In this document: piece after piece, positions 1 through 10,616 of the stretch
How positions within the stretch are numbered: position 1 is the stretch's first letter
Layout of the letters: each line of letters opens with the position of its first letter
NCBI GenBank assembly: GCA_023664605.1
Contig: JAMPFF010000007.1
Location: 27,968 to 91,967, forward strand
From: Clostridium sp.
GTDB lineage: Bacteria; Bacillota; Clostridia; Lachnospirales; Lachnospiraceae
DNA length: 64,000 nucleotides
Direction of reading: 5' to 3'
Program-made: the position numbers and the translations under genes
The notes under the pieces: generated by a model
What the model saw: the letters and a program-made list of their open reading frames with translations, nothing else
Told to the model about the DNA's origin: nothing
The model's database searches: none

Positions 1-1321
1 CATACGCGCTCATCAAATCGATAGAGTAAAAATCTTCCGGCATATTATTTTCTATGCTTTTTTGTACCTGCATCATACTCTCATAAGCATTCTGTATCGC
101 TTCTTTATGCCTGATATTGGTAATATATATTTCGTCATGAGAGGATAACTCCCCATGAAAAAACATAGTTTTAATTGTCTGCGTAAAAGTATCGATACCC
201 TCGTTTTCTTTTGTAGAGGTCTTTATCATCTTAATATGAGAAAAACTTTTATCAATATCAGAAAGCATATCATTCAACTTTTCTTCTGTCACATCCATAT
301 CCAAATCGGATTTATTTAAAAGAATAATTGTTTTCTTATCTTTTATGATATTCATAATAGAAATATCGTTTTCATCCAATGGCACGGAAGCGTCCACGAC
401 ATAAACAACCAAATCTGCTTCTTTTACTACTTTTTTTGCTCTTTCCACACCTATTTTTTCTACAACGTCATTCGTATTTCTGATTCCTGCCGTATCTACG
501 ATATTTAAAGTAATACCGGAAAAGGAGATGGTTTCTTCCAAAATATCTCTTGTCGTTCCCGCTATCTCCGTTACGATTGCTTTATCTTCTCCGACTAATC
601 TGTTTAATAAAGAAGATTTTCCGGCGTTCGGTTTTCCCACAATCACCGTATTGATGCCCTCTTTTAACATCCTGCCGTCATCCGCACAGTCCAATAATTT
701 TTTTAACCGGTTTGTTATCTCTTCACTTTTCTTATATAATTTTTCCGGATAACCATCCAAACTGATATGTTCCGGGTCGTCCAGAGCCGATTCAATAAAA
801 GCAATTTCATAAATAATCTTTTCCCGTAAATCTTTTACCATTTCCGAAACAGAACCTTTTAACTGCCTCATGGAACTTTTTAAGGCAAATTCATTTTTAG
901 AATGAATAATATCCATAACCGCTTCCGCTTTGGATAAATCGATTCTGCCATTTAAAAAAGCTCTCTTTGTAAACTCGCCCGGCTGCGCTATTCTTGCCCC
1001 GGCGCATAAAACAACGTCCATTATTTTTTTCATCATCAAAACGCCGCCATGACAATTAATTTCAACCGTATCTTCCATTGTATAACTATTGGGCGCTTTC
1101 ATAATAGAAACCATCACTTCATCAATAACAGTTCCATTTTCTTCTATAATAAATCCATAATGAATGGTATGCGTTTTATAAGAAGCCAGACATTTTTCAT
1201 TTTTTTTATTTACAAAAATAGAATGCACAATAGAAATTGCTTCATCACCGCTTACACGAATAATACCAATACCGGAATCATTCATGGCGGTTGCAATCGC
1301 AGCAATCGTATCTGTTTTCAT
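1..1321 (-). CDS. mnmE: tRNA uridine-5-carboxymethylaminomethyl modification GTPase MnmE (3' end cut by window edge)
   Basis: MnmE works with MnmG to modify the wobble uridine of several tRNAs. The protein starts MKTDTIAAIATA at 1321 and is open to the left edge, giving about 440 of the usual ~458 residues. The missing end would carry the C-terminal Cys motif. A G1 loop GKPNAGKSSLLN is visible near residue 225, between the N-terminal folate-binding domain and the helical domain. It is the last gene of the leftward origin-proximal set jag-yidC-rnpA-rpmH. Its start follows GGAAAGG by about 14 nt, a long spacer that recurs in this window. The identification is secure from both sequence and gene order. 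Confidence 0.96.
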   Translation of the reverse strand, partial: MKTDTIAAIATAMNDSGIGIIRVSGDEAISIVHSIFVNKKNEKCLASYKTHTIHYGFIIEENGTVIDEVMVSIMKAPNSYTMEDTVEINCHGGVLMMKKIMDVVLCAGARIAQPGEFTKRAFLNGRIDLSKAEAVMDIIHSKNEFALKSSMRQLKGSVSEMVKDLREKIIYEIAFIESALDDPEHISLDGYPEKLYKKSEEITNRLKKLLDCADDGRMLKEGINTVIVGKPNAGKSSLLNRLVGEDKAIVTEIAGTTRDILEETISFSGITLNIVDTAGIRNTNDVVEKIGVERAKKVVKEADLVVYVVDASVPLDENDISIMNIIKDKKTIILLNKSDLDMDVTEEKLNDMLSDIDKSFSHIKMIKTSTKENEGIDTFTQTIKTMFFHGELSSHDEIYITNIRHKEAIQNAYESMMQVQKSIENNMPEDFYSIDLMSAY

Positions 1322-1373
1322 AAAAATAAACCATACCTTTCCTGTTTCTTCTTATTAAAAAATATAGCCTATA

Positions 1374-1408
1374 AAAATTGGAATGTAAACAACTTACATT
1401 CCAATTTT
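1374..1408 (-). terminator. Intrinsic terminator between jag and mnmE
   Basis: Perfect 15-bp inverted repeat (1374-1388 and 1394-1408) with a 5-nt loop. On the minus strand it is followed by a run of T. It lies 20 nt beyond the jag stop codon and suggests that mnmE is at least partly transcribed separately. Confidence 0.75.
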
Positions 1409-1427
1409 AAAGTAATTATCGTTTTTC

Positions 1428-2063
1428 TTAAGACCTTCCGTACTTTTTTAATACGACTACAACATGTCTGAATGGTTCATCCCCCTCGCTGTGAGTTGTA
1501 ACATATTTATCATTTTGCAAAGCGGAATGAATGATTCTTCTCTCGTATGGATTCATAGGTTCTAACGATACGGGTCGTTTTGTCCTCTTTACTTTATAAG
1601 AAATATTCTTAGCCAGATTTTCAAGAGTTTCTTTTCTTCTCTGTCTGTAATTTTCCGTATCTACTTTTACATGAATATAATTTTCAACATCCTTATTTAC
1701 TACTAAAGATACCAAATATTGTAAAGAATCTAAGGTCTGTCCTCTTTTACCGATTAAAACGCCCATCTCGTCGCCGCTTAAATCAATATTCATGGAATTA
1801 TTCATTTCATCATAATTAATATCAACCACAACAGTAAGATTCATCGCTTGAAAAACGCTGTTTAAGAAATCTTTTGCACTATCTTTAATGGAAGACTTTA
1901 CTCTTGCTTTAATAACAGCAGGTTTTGAACCAATTCCAAGAAAACCCGAAGAACCTTCTTCCACTACTTCATAATCTAACTTATCGCTTGTTACTACAAA
2001 TTTCTGACAAGCTTCCGTAATCGCATCATTCACTGTCTTAGCTGAAAATTCAATAAAATCCAT
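1428..2063 (-). CDS. jag: RNA-binding protein Jag/KhpB
   Basis: Protein of 211 aa with the Jag architecture: an N-terminal Jag-N domain (about 1-50, MDFIEFSAKTVNDAI), a KH domain with a GKRGQTLDSLQYL loop (about residues 100-115), and a C-terminal R3H domain (about 145-205, with NPYERRIIHSALQ). In Firmicutes the protein partners KhpA in RNA binding and affects cell elongation. It follows yidC by 30 nt in the conserved yidC-jag order and has a GGAGG site just before the ATG. A terminator-like hairpin follows. Confidence 0.95.
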   Translation of the reverse strand: MDFIEFSAKTVNDAITEACQKFVVTSDKLDYEVVEEGSSGFLGIGSKPAVIKARVKSSIKDSAKDFLNSVFQAMNLTVVVDINYDEMNNSMNIDLSGDEMGVLIGKRGQTLDSLQYLVSLVVNKDVENYIHVKVDTENYRQRRKETLENLAKNISYKVKRTKRPVSLEPMNPYERRIIHSALQNDKYVTTHSEGDEPFRHVVVVLKKYGRS

Positions 2064-2093
2064 AACGATTAACCTCCTTAAAACTATTCTTTC

Positions 2094-3428
2094 TTATTTC
2101 TTATTATTTTTTTCATTATATTGCTTTACCATATTTGCTTTTGCCGCAATACTTCCGGGCTTTGCATTCTGATTATAATATTCCGTAGATTTTCTGACCG
2201 CTTCTTCCTTTTCTTCCTGTGTAAGATGCTTTTTTGTAGAAGACGGTTTGGCAGAATTTACGTTTTTAGTGTTCATATTGGCGTAAGCGTTTAATCTGTC
2301 CGCCCTGACGCCGGCTTTTTCCAGTTTTTTCTTTGCTTTCGCTTCATTTTTCTTAATAAGCTCATCCAAATCGATTTTATCAATATGCTTATTAATCACA
2401 ATCTGCTGAATACATCTTACAACCGCACCTGCTATCCAGTAAATACCAAGACCTGCCGGCAGTGTATAACAGAAAACTGCTGACATAACAGGCATCATGA
2501 CATTCATTGTTTTCATGGACTGCATCATTGCGCTCTGCTGGTCGTTTGCATCATTATTAGTAGGCTGCTGCTGTGGCATCAATTTTGTGTTTAACCACTG
2601 TGTCACGGCAGAAAGGACAGGAATTGCCAAAGCTGCGGCCGCCATTCCCAAACTTGCCGCTGTCAAAGAACCCTGCATATTCGCTACAGCCTCTTTCATA
2701 ATAAAAGAAGGGGAATTGGCAATATTTAAACCTAAAAAGTTATTATAACGGCCTAATAATGAAAGCGTATTATCTACATCTGTCGTCAAAGACGGAAATT
2801 TATCTTTAATGCTCAACCATTCCGCACTAGACGCTTTATTTAATACGTCAATAAAAGTATTCTGCACATAAGTCGTTACGCCGCTTGTAAAAGATTCGTT
2901 TGTAAATTGCTTACTATACATTCCGGCATTGGAAAATCCCTTGATAAACTCTGCACTTCCTGCTTGTGCAATCAAATTATCCACTAACGGGAAAAAAGCG
3001 TTTTTAATCATTTTTACATAAGCAGGCATATTATAAATAACTCTATACAATGCCCACATAATGGGTAACTGAATAATAAGCTGTACACAGCTTCCGGAAG
3101 GGGAAACGCCGTATTTTGCATATACCGCCTGCGTTTCCGCATTCATTGCCATCATAGAATCATTGTCTTTTTTATTTTTATACTTATTTTGAATAGCCTG
3201 AAGTTCAGGATTCATCTTAGCAGATAATTTTGAAAACTTCTGCTGTTTAATCGTAAGAGGCATTAAAAGTAAATAAACGACAATCGTAAATAAGATAATA
3301 GCAAGTCCGACATTTGGAATTCCTATTTTATCCAACAGGGAAAATATAGCTTCCATAATATATCCCAGTAATTTTGCTATAGGCCCTATAATTCTTCCGG
3401 AATCCTGCGTTAATAAAATACCCGGCAC
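2094..3428 (-). CDS. yidC: Membrane protein insertase YidC/OxaA
   Basis: Inserts and folds inner-membrane proteins alone or with Sec. I place the start at a GTG at 3428 (V-P-G-I-L-L-T-Q), directly behind an AAAGGAGG site. The open frame continues upstream to an ATG at 3533, but that extension would overlap yidD and has no such site. The resulting 444-aa protein has a hydrophobic helix near residues 30-55, the conserved cytoplasmic loop (KMNPELQAIQNKYK), several further helices including one near QLPIMWALYRVIY, and a long basic Lys-rich C-terminal tail typical of Gram-positive YidC. No lipobox is visible at the N-terminus, unlike SpoIIIJ-type lipoproteins. Confidence 0.95.
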   Translation of the reverse strand: MPGILLTQDSGRIIGPIAKLLGYIMEAIFSLLDKIGIPNVGLAIILFTIVVYLLLMPLTIKQQKFSKLSAKMNPELQAIQNKYKNKKDNDSMMAMNAETQAVYAKYGVSPSGSCVQLIIQLPIMWALYRVIYNMPAYVKMIKNAFFPLVDNLIAQAGSAEFIKGFSNAGMYSKQFTNESFTSGVTTYVQNTFIDVLNKASSAEWLSIKDKFPSLTTDVDNTLSLLGRYNNFLGLNIANSPSFIMKEAVANMQGSLTAASLGMAAAALAIPVLSAVTQWLNTKLMPQQQPTNNDANDQQSAMMQSMKTMNVMMPVMSAVFCYTLPAGLGIYWIAGAVVRCIQQIVINKHIDKIDLDELIKKNEAKAKKKLEKAGVRADRLNAYANMNTKNVNSAKPSSTKKHLTQEEKEEAVRKSTEYYNQNAKPGSIAAKANMVKQYNEKNNKK

Positions 3429-3459
3429 TCTCACTTCCTCCTTTTTATAAAAACTCAAC

Positions 3460-3669
3460 TTATGGAACAGGGTCATAACCGCCCTTTGAAAAAGGATTAC
3501 ATCTGATAATTCTCCACAAAGCAAGAAAACCACCTTTTAATGCCCCGTATTTTTCCACCGCTTCCAGTCCATATTCGGAACAAGTCGGAAAATAAGGACA
3601 TTTAGTAGTTTTCATAGGAGAAATATATCTTCTATAGAATTTAATAAGATAAATTAACAATTTTTTCAT
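3460..3669 (-). CDS. yidD: Membrane protein insertion efficiency factor YidD
   Basis: Small protein of 69 aa with the family signature: [21 protein letters not shown] and then [12 protein letters not shown]. Three conserved cysteines are present. It lies between rnpA and yidC, the invariant position for this gene in Firmicutes, and helps YidC-dependent insertion at the inner face of the membrane. It ends 31 nt before the YidC start proposed here. Confidence 0.95.
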   Translation of the reverse strand: MKKLLIYLIKFYRRYISPMKTTKCPYFPTCSEYGLEAVEKYGALKGGFLALWRIIRCNPFSKGGYDPVP

Positions 3670-3693
3670 ATCAATTTCTAATTAAATCCATTC

Positions 3694-4041
3694 TTAATAA
3701 AAATAAATTTTTAATATCTGATGGATTTTTGCAAGATGTAATAATGCGCTTTCGATTTCTTCATAACCGACAAAAGCAGCGCTTTTTCTGGCAACGACTA
3801 CTATATCTAAACCACTATTAAATATATTTTCATGTAGTCTGTAACTTTCTCTTACCAATCTGGTAAATCTGTGTCTTACAACACTGTTTCCTATTTTTTT
3901 GCTTGCTGATATTCCCAGTCTGTTTATCCCTTTGTTGTTTTCCAATACATACATTACTAGATACTTATTAGCATAACTCTTACCATTTTGATAAACATGA
4001 CGGAAATCATTATTTTTTTTCAACGATTCTGAAAATTTCAT
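3694..4041 (-). CDS. rnpA: Ribonuclease P protein component
   Basis: Protein subunit of RNase P, which matures tRNA 5' ends. The basic helix GNSVVRHRFTRLVRESYR matches the conserved RNR region, although the usual RNR is RHR here. The length of about 115 aa is normal. The start is either ATG at 4041 or an in-frame TTG at 4047; an AGGA lies 5 nt before the TTG and 11 nt before the ATG. It sits directly downstream of rpmH, separated by a terminator-like hairpin that could lower its expression relative to L34. Confidence 0.95.
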   Translation of the reverse strand: MKFSESLKKNNDFRHVYQNGKSYANKYLVMYVLENNKGINRLGISASKKIGNSVVRHRFTRLVRESYRLHENIFNSGLDIVVVARKSAAFVGYEEIESALLHLAKIHQILKIYFY

Positions 4042-4071
4042 AATCAATTATATCCTGTTTTTCCGTTAGGA

Positions 4072-4096
4072 AAGAAAAGGCCACATAAATGCGGCC
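4072..4096 (-). terminator. Terminator-like hairpin between rpmH and rnpA
   Basis: On the minus strand a GGCCGCA/TGTGGCC stem (7 bp with one G-U pair, 4-nt loop TTTA, 4079-4096) is followed by TTTTCTTT. Its first base is part of the rpmH stop codon (4096-4098). It probably acts as an attenuating terminator so that abundant L34 message is made with less RnpA message. Confidence 0.65.
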
Positions 4097-4230
4097 TATG
4101 CTGATAATCTTTTTCTACCTTTTGCTCTTCTTGCAGCTAAAACCTTTCTTCCGCCCTTTGTACTCATTCTGGCTCTAAATCCATGAACTTTGGCTCTATG
4201 TCTCTTTTTCGGCTGATATGTCATTTTCAT
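4096..4230 (-). CDS. rpmH: 50S ribosomal protein L34
   Basis: Ribosomal protein of 44 aa: it begins [19 protein letters not shown] and ends GRKRLSA, a canonical basic L34. An AAAGGAGG site lies just upstream of the ATG at 4230. It is the first gene of the leftward cluster next to the origin, the usual place in Firmicutes. Confidence 0.98.
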   Translation of the reverse strand: MKMTYQPKKRHRAKVHGFRARMSTKGGRKVLAARRAKGRKRLSA

Positions 4231-4341
4231 TTCGATGCACCTCCTTTACAAATATGAATCTGTTAGGAAAACAACAACCTTTATTTTATATAATTTCATC
4301 CCATACGTCAAGTAAAACCCGCTATTTTAGAAGAAAAAAAG

Positions 4342-4600
4342 ATATCCACTTTACATAAATCTATCCACAATATGTGGATAAGTTGTGTATAACTTTCTTT
4401 TTCACTCTTAAATATCATTCTTGTCCACGTTAATTATTATTTTTATACTTATACACATAGTGTAATATAAATGTAAAAATATATGTAAACCTGTTTATTT
4501 TTTGTGGATAACTTATTAATTGAATTTTTAACTATTTTATATTATTATTATATATAGGGAATTTTCGATATTAATATAGTAATGTAAAAGTATGAGGTTT
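4342..4600. other. oriC: Replication origin region upstream of dnaA (incoriC): DnaA boxes and AT-rich stretch
   Basis: This gene-free stretch between rpmH and dnaA holds several matches to the DnaA box TTATNCACA: CTATCCACA at 4361-4369, TTATCCACA on the minus strand at 4373-4381, TTATACACA minus at 4384-4392, a weak TTGTCCACG at 4421-4429, TTATACACA plus at 4449-4457 and TTATCCACA minus at 4503-4511. A very AT-rich segment follows (4512-4600, with an ATTATTATTATAT tract), a candidate for unwinding. The dnaA and dnaN promoters lie among the boxes. Together with the boxes after dnaA, this resembles the bipartite Bacillus-type origin. Strand opening at this site is inferred. Confidence 0.85.
4421..4449 (+). 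promoter_or_regulatory. Putative dnaA promoter overlapping DnaA boxes
   Basis: TTGTCC (4421-4426), 17-nt spacer, TATACT (4444-4449). The -35 overlaps a weak DnaA box and the -10 abuts a strong one (4449-4457), which would allow DnaA to repress its own gene. The -35 element is weak, so the call is tentative. Confidence 0.5.
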
Positions 4601-4607
4601 TTTATTT

Positions 4608-5966
4608 ATGGATTCTATTAAGGAAAACTGGAATTTAATTAAAGAAACGCTGAGAAAAGAATATGATTTATCGGATATTTCCTATTCTACCTGGATTTCT
4701 CCTCTTAATTTTTATAAGGTAGAAGATGATATTGTGACGATACTAATTCCTTCCGACCAGTCACATGCCCTGAATTATATCTCTAATAAATACAAAAGTT
4801 ATTTTCAGGTAACAATATCGGAAATGATGAACCATACATACGATATTTCTTTTATATTGGAAAAAGATGCAAAATCGGAAACACAAAACAGTATTTCCGA
4901 ACCTAATCATACTTATAATATTAATTATGAAAATGCAAATTTGAATGCAAAGTATACATTCAATACTTTTGTAGTAGGAAGCAATAACAAATTTGCCCAT
5001 TCCGCAGCCTTAGCCGTAGCGGAATCTCCGGGGGATACTTATAATCCTCTCTATATATATGGAGGATCCGGACTTGGCAAAACACATTTAATGCACTCCA
5101 TCGGACATTTTATTTTAGAACAAAACAGCGATATTAAAGTATTATATGTCACATCAGAAAATTTTACAAACGAAGTTATCGAAGCCATTAGAAGCGGCGA
5201 TGCTAAAAAAATGAACCGATTAAGAGAAAAATACAGAACCATAGACGTTCTCTTAATAGATGATATACAATTTATAATAGGAAAAGAAAGCACGCAGGAA
5301 GAATTTTTCCATACATTTAACACACTGCATTCCTCCGGCAAACAAATTATATTATCTTCCGATAAATCTCCAAAGGAAATGGACATACTGGATGAAAGAT
5401 TCCGTTCCCGGTTTGAATGGGGATTGGTTGCTGACATACAGCCGCCGGATTATGAAACAAGAATGGCTATTTTAAAAAAGAACGCTGAAATCTACAATAA
5501 AGAAATAGACAATGAAATTTTACAATATATTGCTACCAATATTAAATCCAATATCAGGGAATTAGAGGGAGCGTTCAATAAAATTATTGCATTTTCCAAA
5601 TTAAATAATGTAGACATTAACTTGGAAAATGCGGAAGAAGCATTAAAAGACGTTATTTATCCGGATGAATTAAGAGAAGTAACTCCTTCCTTAATTATAG
5701 ATGTTGTTGCAGAATATTTTAACATCACTACTGATGACATTATGTCCAAAAAGAGAAATTCCGACCTCGTGCAGGCCAGACAGATAGTAATGTACCTATG
5801 CAGGGATTTAACCGCAACTTCTCTTTCAGCGATTGCCAAATTATTAGGAAAAAAAGACCATACAACCATTATACATGGTGTGAATAAAATTAGTGATGAA
5901 ATTGTGAATAATGAGGAAATGAATATAAAAATCGAAGCCATTAAGAAAAAATTAATGCCGTCCTGA
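4608..5966 (+). CDS. dnaA: Chromosomal replication initiator protein DnaA
   Basis: AAA+ initiator that binds DnaA boxes and opens the origin. The 452-aa protein shows domain I (1-80), a short variable domain II (about 85-115), an AAA+ domain with Walker A GGSGLGKT (152-159) and Walker B LLIDD (215-219), and a C-terminal DNA-binding domain containing the box-recognition motif DHTTIIHG near residue 420. The length is typical. The upstream region holds the DnaA-box cluster. The AT-rich codon use matches the neighbouring replication genes. Confidence 0.99.
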   Translation: MDSIKENWNLIKETLRKEYDLSDISYSTWISPLNFYKVEDDIVTILIPSDQSHALNYISNKYKSYFQVTISEMMNHTYDISFILEKDAKSETQNSISEPNHTYNINYENANLNAKYTFNTFVVGSNNKFAHSAALAVAESPGDTYNPLYIYGGSGLGKTHLMHSIGHFILEQNSDIKVLYVTSENFTNEVIEAIRSGDAKKMNRLREKYRTIDVLLIDDIQFIIGKESTQEEFFHTFNTLHSSGKQIILSSDKSPKEMDILDERFRSRFEWGLVADIQPPDYETRMAILKKNAEIYNKEIDNEILQYIATNIKSNIRELEGAFNKIIAFSKLNNVDINLENAEEALKDVIYPDELREVTPSLIIDVVAEYFNITTDDIMSKKRNSDLVQARQIVMYLCRDLTATSLSAIAKLLGKKDHTTIIHGVNKISDEIVNNEEMNIKIEAIKKKLMPS

Positions 5967-6180
5967 TTTTTGAAATGTTTATAAGTTTTACTTTATAAAT
6001 TGTTTATTCAGATTTTTTCACACCTTATACGTTTTCTTTTTTATTGAATAATAGTATAATAGATAAGGTTATGCACATTTCAACATCTATTAATACTATA
6101 GAATATGAAATAAATAATAAATATATAACATTTGTCAACCTGAGATTTTAACTCATATTCAGAAAGGAAGTTATACACAA
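5967..6180. promoter_or_regulatory. dnaA-dnaN intergenic region with two DnaA boxes
   Basis: Two perfect matches to TTATNCACA lie here: TTATGCACA at 6069-6077 and TTATACACA at 6171-6179. The second sits exactly between the dnaN ribosome binding site (AGAAAGGAAG, 6161-6170) and its ATG at 6181. A TATAAT at 6055-6060 may be the -10 of a dnaN promoter, though no good -35 precedes it. This is the second half of a bipartite origin. Confidence 0.65.
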
Positions 6181-7290
6181 ATGAAAATTGTATGTAAAAA
6201 ATCTAATCTTTTGAATGGTGTACAAATTGTTTCCAAGGCAGTTCCAAGTAAAACGACAATGTCTATTTTGGAATGTATTCTGGTAGATGTCAGAAACGGT
6301 GAAATCAAATTGGCAGCAAACGATATGGAACTCGGTATTGAAACGAGGATAGAAGGTGAAGTTATTGAAAGAGGCATGATTGCCTTAGATGCAAAAATTT
6401 TCTTAGAAATTGTAAGAAAACTTCCCGACAGTGATATTAAGATAGAAACGGATGATAGCTTAAAAACGACTATTACCTGTGAGAAAGCAAAATTTAATAT
6501 CATAGGAAAATCAGGGGAGGATTTTTCTTATCTTCCTCTTATAGAAAGAAACGATTGCGTGATTCTTTCACAGTTTACGTTAAAAGAAATTATCAGACAG
6601 ACTATTTTTTCCATTGCTGATAATGATAACAATAAACTGATGACGGGAGAATTATTTGAGATTGATGGAGATATCTTAAAGGTAGTATCTTTGGATGGAC
6701 ATAGAATTTCCATTAGAAAAATTAATTTAAAAAATAGTTATGTACCTAAGAAAATAGTCGTTCCGGGAAAAACTTTAAATGAAATCAGTAAGATTCTTTC
6801 CGGCGATACGGACAAAGATGTTAATATCTTCTTTACTGACAATCATATTTTATTTGAATTTGATAATACCATTGTATTGTCGAGATTGATTGAAGGCGAA
6901 TATTTTAAAGTTGACCAGATGCTTTCAAGTGATTATGAAACAAAAGTAAAAATTAATAAAAAAGAATTTTTGAATTGTATTGACAGAGCGACTCTTCTTG
7001 TAAAAGAGGGAGATAAGAAGCCTATTATTATCAATGTAATGGATGAAGCCATGGAACTTAAGATGAATACCATCATTGGAAGCATGGATGAAGAAATTGA
7101 CATTGAAAAAAGTGGTAAGGATTTGATGATAGGATTCAATCCTAAATTCTTAATCGACGCTTTAAGGGTAATTGATGATGAGGAAGTTGATTTATATATG
7201 GTAAATCCAAAAGCGCCATGCTTTATCAGGGATGTGGAAGAAAATTATATCTATTTGATTCTTCCTGTCAACTTTACAACTGTAAACTAA
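6181..7290 (+). CDS. dnaN: DNA polymerase III beta subunit (sliding clamp)
   Basis: Ring-forming clamp that tethers the replicative polymerase to DNA. The 369-aa protein begins MKIVCKKSNLLNGVQIVSKAV and shows the three-fold repeated clamp domain layout, with a typical C-terminus (YLILPVNF). It follows dnaA in the universal order. Its SD is separated from the ATG by a perfect DnaA box. Confidence 0.98.
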   Translation: MKIVCKKSNLLNGVQIVSKAVPSKTTMSILECILVDVRNGEIKLAANDMELGIETRIEGEVIERGMIALDAKIFLEIVRKLPDSDIKIETDDSLKTTITCEKAKFNIIGKSGEDFSYLPLIERNDCVILSQFTLKEIIRQTIFSIADNDNNKLMTGELFEIDGDILKVVSLDGHRISIRKINLKNSYVPKKIVVPGKTLNEISKILSGDTDKDVNIFFTDNHILFEFDNTIVLSRLIEGEYFKVDQMLSSDYETKVKINKKEFLNCIDRATLLVKEGDKKPIIINVMDEAMELKMNTIIGSMDEEIDIEKSGKDLMIGFNPKFLIDALRVIDDEEVDLYMVNPKAPCFIRDVEENYIYLILPVNFTTVN

Positions 7291-7317
7291 TATTTTTATG
7301 TTTAAGATTGGAAGTAT

Positions 7318-7527
7318 ATGGAAACAATAAAAATAAAAGATGACTTTATTAAACTTGGTCAAGCCATAAAACTTGCAGGCCTTGTAGAATCAGGAGTACA
7401 AGCTAAAGTAGAAATTCAGGAAGGTTATGTAAAAGTAAATGGCAAAGTGGAATACCAGCGCGGAAAAAAAATTCACGCCGGAGATGTGATTGAGTTTGAT
7501 GGGCAGCAAATTAAGGTAGAAAACTGA
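7318..7527 (+). CDS. yaaA: S4-domain RNA-binding protein YaaA
   Basis: Small S4-like protein (69 aa) of the YaaA type, found between dnaN and recF in Firmicutes and thought to act in ribosome assembly. The S4 core is clear: FIKLGQAIKLAGLVESGVQAK and VKVNGKVEYQRGKKIHAGD. Its stop codon shares one base with the recF ATG (TGATG), indicating translational coupling. Confidence 0.94.
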   Translation: METIKIKDDFIKLGQAIKLAGLVESGVQAKVEIQEGYVKVNGKVEYQRGKKIHAGDVIEFDGQQIKVEN

Positions 7528-8621
7528 TGATTATTAAGTCATTAGAATTAGCGGATTTTAGAAATTATCATTCTCTGGAAATTCATTTCAGTAACGGAAC
7601 GAATATTTTATATGGGGATAATGCGCAGGGAAAGACAAATATATTAGAAGCTATTTATTTATCTTCCACAACGAAATCCCATAGAGGAAGTAAAGACAGG
7701 GATATTATAAATTTTGATAAAGAAGAAGCCCATATCAGAACTTTGCTGGAAAAAGACAGTATCGAAAATAGAATTGATATGCATCTTAGGAAAAGTAAGG
7801 CAAAGGGCATTGCTATCAATGGACAGAAAATAAAAAAAGCGGCGCAGCTTTTGGGATTATTAAACGTTGTTTTTTTCTCGCCGGAGGATTTAAGTATTAT
7901 TAAGAACGGTCCTGCCGAAAGAAGAAGATTTGTGGATATGGAGCTTTGCCAGCTTGATAGTTTTTATTTATATAACCTGAATCATTATAATAAAATAGTG
8001 AATCAGAGAAATAAATTGTTAAAGGACATGTATTTTCGCCCGGAACTTAAGGATACTTTAAATATATGGGATTCCCAGCTTATTTCTTTTGGCAGTAAGA
8101 TTATCGAAAGAAGAGAACTTTTTGTAAAACAATTAAATGAAATTATATTTGACATACATAGAAAATTATCCGGGAATAAAGAAGATTTACTGATTCATTA
8201 TGAACCTGATACGAAGATAGAAGATTATGAGAATGCTTTAAAAAACAGTCAGGAAAAAGATATTAAATTAAAACAGACTACGGTCGGCCCTCATAGAGAT
8301 GATTTTTCTTTTATTGAAAAAAATATAGACATTCGTAAATTCGGTTCTCAAGGTCAGCAGAGAACTGCTGCTTTGTCTTTAAAATTATCAGAAATTGAGT
8401 TGGTAAAAAAAATGACGAAAGATAATCCTGTTCTTCTTTTGGATGATGTTCTATCGGAGCTTGACAGTAACAGACAAAATTATCTTTTAAATAATATAGG
8501 AGATATACAGACAATTATTACCTGTACGGGATTGGATGAATTTATTAATAACAGATTTGAAATAGACAAGGTATTTCAAATTGAAAAAGGCAGTATTGTG
8601 ACGGCAGACGTCACAGGTTAA
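7527..8621 (+). CDS. recF: DNA replication and repair protein RecF
   Basis: SMC-like ATPase that helps load RecA at gaps with RecO and RecR. The 364-aa length is normal. It has Walker A GDNAQGKTN (residues 30-38), the ABC-type signature region FGSQGQQRTAAL, and Walker B LLLDDVLSELD. It overlaps yaaA by one nucleotide and is followed within 25 nt by gyrB. Confidence 0.97.
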   Translation: MIIKSLELADFRNYHSLEIHFSNGTNILYGDNAQGKTNILEAIYLSSTTKSHRGSKDRDIINFDKEEAHIRTLLEKDSIENRIDMHLRKSKAKGIAINGQKIKKAAQLLGLLNVVFFSPEDLSIIKNGPAERRRFVDMELCQLDSFYLYNLNHYNKIVNQRNKLLKDMYFRPELKDTLNIWDSQLISFGSKIIERRELFVKQLNEIIFDIHRKLSGNKEDLLIHYEPDTKIEDYENALKNSQEKDIKLKQTTVGPHRDDFSFIEKNIDIRKFGSQGQQRTAALSLKLSEIELVKKMTKDNPVLLLDDVLSELDSNRQNYLLNNIGDIQTIITCTGLDEFINNRFEIDKVFQIEKGSIVTADVTG

Positions 8622-10559
<1,938 letters not shown>

Positions 10560-10580
10560 GTAAAATAAGGTCGGATAGAA

Positions 10581-10598
10581 ACCGGAATGATTTCCGGT
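10581..10598 (+). other. Hairpin in the gyrB-gyrA gap
   Basis: Perfect 7-bp stem ACCGGAA/TTCCGGT with a 4-nt loop, directly before the gyrA ribosome binding site (GAAAGG) and with no T-run. It is not a terminator. It may shape gyrA translation or mRNA stability. Confidence 0.4.
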
Positions 10599-10616
10599 GA
10601 AAGGAATTAGACTAAA

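Noticed and set aside
1049-1471. 140-codon plus-strand frame opposite mnmE and jag
   Set aside because: It lies antisense to two certain genes, has no ribosome binding site, and its composition (Asn/Phe/Ile rich) is that of a mirror frame. Many similar antisense frames across the window were left out for the same reason.
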